Source: Loktanella sp. IMCC34160 (GTDB taxonomy: Bacteria > Pseudomonadota > Alphaproteobacteria > Rhodobacterales > Rhodobacteraceae). From it: a stretch of DNA of 64,000 bases. The notes under the pieces were generated by a model that was not told the DNA's origin, did no database searches, and was given only the letters and a program-made list of their open reading frames with translations. The stretch lies in the NCBI RefSeq assembly GCF_004145845.1, contig NZ_SELP01000003.1:496001-560000 (forward strand). Direction: 5' to 3'. The position numbers and the translations under genes are program-made. Positions 58,439 through 64,000 of this stretch are shown here, in pieces. How positions within the stretch are numbered: the stretch's first letter is position 1; every line of letters starts with the position of its first letter.

Positions 58439-59026
58439 TTGCTGCAAGGTATTAGCGCCTGTTCAAAAGGCCAGTTTTCGCTCATCGCACTGGGTGGGAA
58501 CGTAACGTCAAACGAAATTACGCCTGAAAAACGCCTGTTGCTGGCGATGGATCGGATCGCTGAAACGGTGGGTGACATCACCGATCAAAGCGCCATTTAC
58601 CGGACGCCGTGCTTCCCCGCCGGCGCGGGCCCTGACTATGCCAATGCAGTCATTCGGGTGCGCACCGATCTTGAGCCCGCCGACATTCTGACCCGCCTTC
58701 ACGAGATCGAAGCGGCTTTCGGCCGGGAGCGGGTCCAGCGATGGGGAGAGCGGACGCTTGACCTTGATCTGCTCGCGGTGGGGGATGCGGTGTTGCCGGA
58801 TCGCGCGACATGGGACCATTGGGCGGGTCTGCCGCTGGACGACCAGAAAGTCGCGGCACCCGATCAGCTGATCCTGCCGCATCCGCGGATTCAGGACCGG
58901 GCCTTTGTGCTGGTGCCCCTATGCGATGTCGCGCCTGACTGGACCCATCCGGTCCTTGGCAAAACGGCGGCCGACATGTGTGCAGCCCTGCCCGCCGAAC
59001 AGCGGGCCGAGGTGGTCGCGCTGTGA
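58439..59026 (+). CDS. folK: 2-amino-4-hydroxy-6-hydroxymethyldihydropteridine diphosphokinase
   Basis: A 195-residue folate-pathway enzyme transferring pyrophosphate from ATP to 6-hydroxymethyl-7,8-dihydropterin. It has the N-terminal ALGGN near residue 18, YANAVIRV near 63, the ERVQRWGERTLDLDLL block near 95 with the catalytic Asp residues, and LILPHPRIQDRAFVLVPL near 142. The start is TTG 58439, supported by AAGGAAAC 6 nt upstream; no in-frame ATG precedes the conserved strand. Confidence 0.92.
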   Translation: MLQGISACSKGQFSLIALGGNVTSNEITPEKRLLLAMDRIAETVGDITDQSAIYRTPCFPAGAGPDYANAVIRVRTDLEPADILTRLHEIEAAFGRERVQRWGERTLDLDLLAVGDAVLPDRATWDHWAGLPLDDQKVAAPDQLILPHPRIQDRAFVLVPLCDVAPDWTHPVLGKTAADMCAALPAEQRAEVVAL

Positions 59027-59061
59027 CCGTCCAAGTGTCCGTGGCGCAAGGCACTATCTGC

Positions 59062-59090
59062 TTGTCATTTCCAGATGCAGCCCTTATGTG
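59062..59090 (+). promoter_or_regulatory. Possible sigma-70-type promoter of rpoZ
   Basis: TTGTCA (59062-59067) and TATGTG (59085-59090) are spaced 17 bp. The -10 element lies inside the loop of a small perfect hairpin (arms AGCCCT 59079-59084, AGGGCT 59092-59097). Weak evidence. Confidence 0.35.
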
Positions 59091-59133
59091 GAGGGCTTCC
59101 TAGGACCCGCCGAATGAAGATTGGAGAGCGCTG

Positions 59134-59487
59134 ATGGCCCGCGTTACCGTAGAAGATTGCGTCGACAAGGTTCCGAACCGGTTCGAACTGGTGATGCTTG
59201 CCTCGCACCGCGCCCGCGAAATCTCGTCCGGTGCGCCGGTGACCGTGTCGCGCGACAACGACAAGAACCCGGTCGTCGCCCTGCGCGAAATCGCCGATGA
59301 AACCCAGCTTGCCGACGACCTGCGCGAGCGGATGATCGAGTCGCTCCAGACCCAGATCGAAGTGGACGAACCGGAAGACGACGCGATGGCGCTTCTGATG
59401 GGCGCCGAAGCCGACAAGCCCGTCGACGACGACATGTCCGAAGAAAAGCTTCTTCGGGCGCTGATGGAAGCACAGGGCCAGCGCTAA
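59134..59487 (+). CDS. rpoZ: DNA-directed RNA polymerase subunit omega
   Basis: A 117-residue omega subunit that helps assemble RNA polymerase and binds ppGpp at one site. It has the conserved [30 protein letters not shown] start and the [15 protein letters not shown] segment near residue 47, followed by an acidic alphaproteobacterial C-terminal extension. TTGGAGAG precedes ATG 59134. The rsh gene follows 33 nt after its stop, linking polymerase and ppGpp synthesis. Confidence 0.96.
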   Translation: MARVTVEDCVDKVPNRFELVMLASHRAREISSGAPVTVSRDNDKNPVVALREIADETQLADDLRERMIESLQTQIEVDEPEDDAMALLMGAEADKPVDDDMSEEKLLRALMEAQGQR

Positions 59488-59520
59488 CTGCGTCCGGCCC
59501 GTCCAAGGGCGGTGGCGCCG

Positions 59521-61677
59521 ATGGAGCAAAGCACAAGCGTCGGCGATCTTGTCGCCCTTGTCCGGGCCTATAACCCCAGAACAAACGCGCGTCTGTTGAC
59601 CGAGGCCTATGCCTTTGGTGAACAGATGCATGATGGGCAGTTCCGCCATTCGGGGGAACCCTATTTTACCCATCCCGTCGCCGTGGCCCGAATCCTGGCC
59701 GAACAGCAGATGGACGATGCAACCATCGTCACGGCGCTGCTGCATGACACCATCGAAGACACCAAGGCCTCTTATTCCTCTGTCGCAGACAAATTCGGTG
59801 CGGAAGTGGCCGAACTGGTAGATGGCGTCACCAAGCTGACCAATCTGCAACTGTCGTCGACCCAGACCAAGCAGGCGGAAAACTTCCGCAAACTGTTCAT
59901 GGCCATGTCCCGCGACATTCGCGTGATGCTGGTCAAGCTGGCCGACCGGTTGCACAACATGCGCACGATCAAGTCGATGCGCCCCGACAAGCAGGCCCAG
60001 AAGGCCCGCGAGACGATGGAAATCTTCGCCCCCCTCGCTGGCCGCATGGGGATGCAGTGGATGCGCGAAGAGCTGGAGGATCTGGCCTTTGCCGTCCTCA
60101 ACCCCGAGGCGCGAACCTCGATCATGCGCCGCTTCCTGACCCTGCAAAAGGAATCAGGCGATGTGATCGAAAAGATCACCAGCGACATGCGGATCGAACT
60201 GGACCGCGCCGGGATCGTCGCCGAGGTGACGGGCCGGGCCAAGCGCCCCTATTCGATCTGGCGCAAGATGCAGGAGAAGGATCAGGGGTTTTCCCGCCTG
60301 TCCGATATCTACGGGTTCCGCATCATCACCGCGACCGAGGCAGATTGTTACCGGGTTCTGGGCGCGGTTCACCAGCGCTGGCGCGCGGTTCCGGGCCGGT
60401 TCAAGGACTACATCAGCCAGCCCAAATCGAACGGCTACCGGTCGATCCACACCACGGTATCGGGGCGCGACGGCAAGCGGGTCGAGGTGCAGATCCGCAC
60501 CCGCGAAATGCACGAGGTGGCGGAAACCGGGGTTGCGGCCCATTGGTCCTACAAGAACGGGGAACGGGTCGAAAACCGCTTTGCCGTCGATCCGGTGCAC
60601 TGGATTTCGTCGCTGACCGAACGGCTGGACGATGAACACGACCACGACGAGTTTCTCGAGGCCGTCAAGCTTGAGATGTATCAGGACCAGGTGTTCTGTT
60701 TCACACCCAAGGGCGACGTGATCAAGCTGCCGCGCGGGGCGACGCCTATCGACTTTGCCTATGCGATCCACACGCGAATCGGCCACGCCTGTGTGGGCGC
60801 CAAGGTGGACGGCCTGCGGGTGCCGCTGTGGACCCGTCTGAAGAACGGCCAGTCCGTCGATGTGATCACCGCCGAAGGGCAGACCCCGCAGGCCACATGG
60901 ATCGACATCGCCGTGACGGGGCGCGCGAAATCCGCCATCCGCCGCGCCCTGCGCGAAGAGGACCGGGAACGCTATGTCAAACTCGGCGCTGAACTGGCGC
61001 GGGTGGCCTTCGAAAACATCGGCAAGAAGTCGACCGAAAAGGCCCTGAGAACCGCCGCCAAGGCGCTGGCGCTGGACAACGAAAAGGAACTCCTCGCCCG
61101 GCTTGGCTCGGCCGAGTTGACCTCGCGCGAGGTGGTCCGCGCGATTTACCCGGACCTTGCCGAACGCAATGGCGAAGAGGTGGAGGCCGCCCGCGCCGTC
61201 GTGGGCCTTGCGCAGGGGCAGTCGTTCCGCCGCGCCCCCTGTTGCCAGCCGGTGCCCGGGGAACGGATCATCGGGATCACCTTCCGGGGGCAGGGCGTGG
61301 TCGTGCATGCCATCGACTGTCAGGCCCTTGCCGAATACGAGGACCAGCCGGAACGCTGGCTGGACCTGCATTGGCAGGAGGGAACTCACTCCGCACACAA
61401 CAATGTGACGCTCGATCTGACGATCTCGAACGATGCCGGGGTGCTGGGGCGAATTTGCACATTGATCGGGGAACAAAGCGCCAATATCTCGGACCTTGTC
61501 TTCATCGACCGCAAGCCGGACTACTACCGGCTGTATCTTGATGTAGACCTGCGTGACGCGGAACACCTGCACAGGGTGATGACGGCGCTTGAGGCGGAAA
61601 GCAATGTTTCGTCCATCCGTCGCCTGCGGGATCCGGCGCGCTGCATAGCCGCACAGCGGCCCGAAACCGGAGCCTGA
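59521..61677 (+). CDS. rsh: Bifunctional (p)ppGpp synthetase/hydrolase (RelA/SpoT homolog)
   Basis: A 718-residue Rsh protein making and degrading (p)ppGpp. The HD hydrolase domain is intact (HPVAVARIL, ALLHDTIEDT near residue 82), followed by the synthetase domain with GFRIITATEADCY near 267 and YRSIHTTV near 308, a TGS domain (FCFTPKGDVIKLPRGATPIDFAYAIHT near 395) and a C-terminal ACT/CC region ending near LRDPARC. ATG 59521 is chosen over GTG 59512 because AAGGGCGG is at better spacing. Confidence 0.95.
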   Translation: MEQSTSVGDLVALVRAYNPRTNARLLTEAYAFGEQMHDGQFRHSGEPYFTHPVAVARILAEQQMDDATIVTALLHDTIEDTKASYSSVADKFGAEVAELVDGVTKLTNLQLSSTQTKQAENFRKLFMAMSRDIRVMLVKLADRLHNMRTIKSMRPDKQAQKARETMEIFAPLAGRMGMQWMREELEDLAFAVLNPEARTSIMRRFLTLQKESGDVIEKITSDMRIELDRAGIVAEVTGRAKRPYSIWRKMQEKDQGFSRLSDIYGFRIITATEADCYRVLGAVHQRWRAVPGRFKDYISQPKSNGYRSIHTTVSGRDGKRVEVQIRTREMHEVAETGVAAHWSYKNGERVENRFAVDPVHWISSLTERLDDEHDHDEFLEAVKLEMYQDQVFCFTPKGDVIKLPRGATPIDFAYAIHTRIGHACVGAKVDGLRVPLWTRLKNGQSVDVITAEGQTPQATWIDIAVTGRAKSAIRRALREEDRERYVKLGAELARVAFENIGKKSTEKALRTAAKALALDNEKELLARLGSAELTSREVVRAIYPDLAERNGEEVEAARAVVGLAQGQSFRRAPCCQPVPGERIIGITFRGQGVVVHAIDCQALAEYEDQPERWLDLHWQEGTHSAHNNVTLDLTISNDAGVLGRICTLIGEQSANISDLVFIDRKPDYYRLYLDVDLRDAEHLHRVMTALEAESNVSSIRRLRDPARCIAAQRPETGA

Positions 61678-61697
61678 GGCGCAAGGAAGGAACGACG

Positions 61698-62354
61698 TTG
61701 GTCTTCAAACGCAGGGATAGGCGGCCACTGTGGAAGGTCGTGGCCGAATTTCTCTATCCGCGTGGGGGATGGGTCCGGGCCTTCGAATATGTCAAACACC
61801 GGGTCCGGCGACTGCCCGACACGCCCGAAAAGATCGCGCGCGGGATTTGGGCCGGGGTGTTTACCACCTTCACGCCCTTTTTCGGGCTGCATTTCATTAT
61901 TGCCTTCATCATTGCCAAGATCATGCGGGGCAATATCCTTGCCGCGCTTCTTGCAACCTTCTTTGGCAACCCGCTGACCTATGTGCCGATTGCGGCTGTG
62001 TCCCTACAAACCGGGCACCTTCTGCTGGGGCGGCGGCCGCACGGGCCGGTCGAGACATCCTTGGGCGAGAAGTTCGCAGGCGCCTGGGCGGACCTGTGGC
62101 ACAACGTCATGGCCATCTTCACGCCCGACCGGGCCGATTGGCACGGGCTGCGCCTGTTCTATGACGAGGTGTTCTTTCCCTTCATGGTGGGCGGCATCAT
62201 CCCCGGTATCATCGCGGGCTCGATTGCCTATTACCTGTCGGTTCCGCTGATCCGCGCCTACCAGAACCGCCGGAAAAAGGCGCTTCGGGCCAAATTGGGC
62301 CAACTGGTGCGTGGGACGGAGAATCCCGCTGACGACGGCCCCGGATCGGGCTAG
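61698..62354 (+). CDS. DUF2062 domain-containing membrane protein
   Basis: A 218-residue inner-membrane protein with a basic N-terminus (FKRRDRRPLWKVVAEFLYPRGGW, as in this family), an RLPDTPEKIARGIWAGVFTTFTPFFGLHF segment near residue 34 and three or four hydrophobic helices, then a C-terminal YLSVPLIRAYQNRRKK tail. Function is unknown. The gene lies between rsh and pdxJ in Rhodobacterales. A TTG start at 61698 is preceded by AAGGAAGGAAC. Confidence 0.85.
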   Translation: MVFKRRDRRPLWKVVAEFLYPRGGWVRAFEYVKHRVRRLPDTPEKIARGIWAGVFTTFTPFFGLHFIIAFIIAKIMRGNILAALLATFFGNPLTYVPIAAVSLQTGHLLLGRRPHGPVETSLGEKFAGAWADLWHNVMAIFTPDRADWHGLRLFYDEVFFPFMVGGIIPGIIAGSIAYYLSVPLIRAYQNRRKKALRAKLGQLVRGTENPADDGPGSG

Positions 62355-62386
62355 TCTCAAACTTGATCAAATAGGGAGGGCGACCG

Positions 62387-63136
62387 ATGACGGCGACCGG
62401 AAAACTGCGTCTTGGCGTGAACATCGACCACGTGGCCACCGTGCGGAACGCACGCGGGGGCGCCTATCCCGACCCGCTGCGCGCCGCCCAGATTGCCGAA
62501 GCGGCCGGCGCGGACGGGATCACCGCCCACCTGCGCGAGGATCGCCGCCATATCACTGACGCCGATATCGACGCGCTGATGGCGGCGCTGACGGTTCCGC
62601 TGAATTTCGAAATGGCCGCGACCGAAGAGATGCAAAAGATCGCCCTGCGTCACCGCCCCCACGCGGTCTGCATCGTCCCCGAAAAGCGCGAGGAACGCAC
62701 GACCGAAGGCGGGCTGGAAGTCGCGCGCGATGAAAACCGCCTTGCCCATTTCATCGCCCCCCTGCGCGAGGCCGGATGCCGCGTGTCGATCTTTATCGCC
62801 GCCGACCGCAAGCAGATCGAAGCCGCGCACCGGATCGGGGCGGAAGTGATCGAACTGCACACTGGCGCCTATTGTGACGCCCATGCCGAGGGCGATTTCA
62901 CCGCCCGCGATGCAGAGCTTGAGGCGCTCCGCGACATGGCGGCGTTTGCCCATTCGCTGGGGCTGGAGGTGCACGCGGGCCATGGGCTGACCTATGACAC
63001 CGTCAAACCCGTCGCCGCCTTCCCCGAGGTGATGGAACTGAACATCGGTCACTTCCTGATTGGCGAGGCGATCTTCCGGGGTCTTGACCCGGCAATCCGC
63101 GAGATGCGGGCCCTGATGGACGAGGCGCGGGCATGA
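62387..63136 (+). CDS. pdxJ: Pyridoxine 5'-phosphate synthase
   Basis: A 249-residue TIM-barrel enzyme condensing 1-deoxy-xylulose 5-phosphate with 3-amino-2-oxopropyl phosphate in the DXP-dependent B6 pathway. Conserved blocks are [18 protein letters not shown] near residue 8, HLREDRRHI near 48, FEMAATEEM near 74, ELHTGAY near 157 and [12 protein letters not shown] near 222. AGGGAGGGCGACCG precedes ATG 62387. Its 3' end overlaps the LysE gene (ATGA). Confidence 0.96.
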   Translation: MTATGKLRLGVNIDHVATVRNARGGAYPDPLRAAQIAEAAGADGITAHLREDRRHITDADIDALMAALTVPLNFEMAATEEMQKIALRHRPHAVCIVPEKREERTTEGGLEVARDENRLAHFIAPLREAGCRVSIFIAADRKQIEAAHRIGAEVIELHTGAYCDAHAEGDFTARDAELEALRDMAAFAHSLGLEVHAGHGLTYDTVKPVAAFPEVMELNIGHFLIGEAIFRGLDPAIREMRALMDEARA

Positions 63137-63735
63137 CACTTTCGGCACTCTTGCTCTTGTGTGTCGGATGGGCCATCGCCGGTGGCAGCCCCGGCCCCGC
63201 AACGCTCGCAATTTCTGGAACATCCATGGCGCATGGCCGTCGCGCCGGATTGGCCATCGCGTCGGGTGTCCTGACCGGATCGGCGATCTGGGGCATTGCA
63301 GCCGCCTTGGGGCTTAGTGCCGTGATGATGGCAAATTCGTGGGTGGCCGAGGTGCTGCGCTATTTCGGGGCCGGATATCTCTTATTCCTCGCGGTCAAAT
63401 CCCTGCGCTCCGCAGTGCGTCCCAAGTCGCTCGAGGCGACCGCCCGGAAGAACCGGCTTTATCTCAAAGGTGCGCTTATTCATTTGACCAATCCAAAAGC
63501 GATCCTTGCCTGGGGTTCCGTCTTTGCTATCGCCGTTCCTGTCGGGGCAAGCCCGGCTGTGATCTGGGAAGTCTATGCCGCCATGATTTCAACGTCCGCC
63601 ATCGTGTTTCTGGGCTACGCAATCCTGTTCTCCAATCCGGCGATCGCGCGGGGCTACAAGCGCATGCGCCGCTGGTTTGAATTCACCTTTGCCGGGCTGT
63701 TTGGCGCGGCATCGGTCAAGGTTTTCGTCGGGTAG
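63133..63735 (+). CDS. LysE family exporter, inserted in the pdxJ-acpS cluster
   Basis: A 200-residue inner-membrane protein of the LysE/RhtB family with about six helices and the signature [13 protein letters not shown] near residue 14. The gene begins in the pdxJ stop (ATGA), and acpS starts 10 nt after it, so it lies inside the conserved pdxJ-acpS block. Its 3' half is slightly AT-richer than pdxJ. Substrate unknown; it is distinct from the LysE gene at 22617-23246. Confidence 0.85.
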   Translation: MTLSALLLLCVGWAIAGGSPGPATLAISGTSMAHGRRAGLAIASGVLTGSAIWGIAAALGLSAVMMANSWVAEVLRYFGAGYLLFLAVKSLRSAVRPKSLEATARKNRLYLKGALIHLTNPKAILAWGSVFAIAVPVGASPAVIWEVYAAMISTSAIVFLGYAILFSNPAIARGYKRMRRWFEFTFAGLFGAASVKVFVG

Positions 63736-63744
63736 GGACACAAC

Positions 63745-64000
63745 ATGATCCTTGGTATCGGCACTGACCTTGCGAATATCGAGCGGATCGCCGGGACGCT
63801 GGACCGGTTCGGCGACCGGTTTCGCAACCGCGTCTTTACCGAGGTCGAACAGCGCAAGGCCGAGCGCCGCAAGGATGTGGCCGGAACCTACGCCAAGCGT
63901 TGGGCCGCGAAAGAGGCCTGCTCCAAGGCGCTGGGCACGGGCCTGCGCATGGGGATTTCGTGGAAAGACATGGCGGTGACCAACTTGCGCAGCGGCCAGC
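63745..64000 (+). CDS. acpS: Holo-[acyl-carrier-protein] synthase, 3' truncated by window edge
   Basis: The first 85 codons of AcpS, which transfers 4'-phosphopantetheine from CoA to acyl carrier protein. The opening [15 protein letters not shown] contains the Mg-binding Asp, and [21 protein letters not shown] and the [15 protein letters not shown] motif with the conserved Glu follow near residue 57, as in the family. The gene continues past base 64000 (usual length about 125-140). Confidence 0.92.
   Translation, partial: MILGIGTDLANIERIAGTLDRFGDRFRNRVFTEVEQRKAERRKDVAGTYAKRWAAKEACSKALGTGLRMGISWKDMAVTNLRSGQ

Overview
This window is a high-GC (by eye mostly 60-68%), gene-dense bacterial chromosome segment that fits a marine alphaproteobacterium of the order Rhodobacterales (Roseobacter/Rhodobacter group). 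The evidence is the rpoZ-rsh-DUF2062-pdxJ-acpS order, a CycM-type membrane cytochrome c, an IalB-family secreted protein, a DMSP-lyase-type cupin, a SelD fused to an FAD/NAD(P) oxidoreductase, and a serC leader-like hairpin. There is no prophage, CRISPR array, rRNA operon or recognisable insertion sequence.

Layout. 0-2.5 kb: end of a Kdo transferase (waaA) coupled to a polysaccharide pyruvyl transferase and a GT29 (sialyltransferase-like) gene, a surface-glycan cluster cut by the window edge. 2.5-9.1 kb: LOG-family protein, gluconokinase, an ABC exporter (ATPase, FtsX-type permease, HlyD-type adaptor) and a lipid A-type acyltransferase. 9.3-15.9 kb: full-length 5-oxoprolinase-type hydantoinase, asparaginase II, IalB protein, rlmN. 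15.9-17.2 kb: a lower-GC patch with an unrecognised 252-aa protein, a small ribbon-helix-helix candidate and tRNA-Met(CAU). 17.3-26.4 kb: FAD-linked oxidase, MFS transporter, heme genes hemC, hemE and hemF with small secreted proteins, a LysE exporter, a VOC protein, a metallophosphoesterase and a DMSP-lyase-like cupin. 26.5-32.6 kb: serine biosynthesis (serA, serC, serB) with an embedded Stf0 sulfotransferase, then rsgA and the SRP RNA gene ffs. 32.6-38 kb: a small membrane protein, a CpdB-type phosphoesterase, nudC, an SRPBCC protein, pheA and cycM. 38.2-44 kb: a complete yejABEF peptide/microcin-type ABC importer. 44-47 kb: a DacA-type carboxypeptidase with a C-terminal SPOR domain, then a lower-GC islet of orphan genes. 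47-53.9 kb: clpS, an RsmC-like methyltransferase, an SDR without its catalytic lysine, a CoA transferase with unusual domain order, and convergent mnmH and selD. 53.9-57.4 kb: a four-gene export operon (two very small proteins, ATPase, permease). 57.5-64 kb: a 56-aa orphan gene, a NYN-domain protein, folK, rpoZ, rsh, DUF2062, pdxJ, a LysE exporter and the 5' part of acpS.

How the genes work together. Three heme enzymes sit within 4.2 kb and all three committed serine-pathway enzymes within 4.8 kb. selD and mnmH would supply selenophosphate and use it to make 2-selenouridine in tRNA; no selenoprotein or selA/selB is seen in the window. rpoZ and rsh form the stringent-response unit. Many adjacent genes overlap by 4 bp (ATGA or GTGA), implying translational coupling.

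Most of the window is ordinary core genome. The places most worth a second look are the GT29/Kdo-transferase coupling, the DMSP-lyase-like cupin, the small-protein ABC operon, the rearranged CoA transferase, the catalytic-lysine-less SDR, the serC leader and tandem palindromes, and the two lower-GC islets. Function calls rest on motif reading alone; no database search was run.
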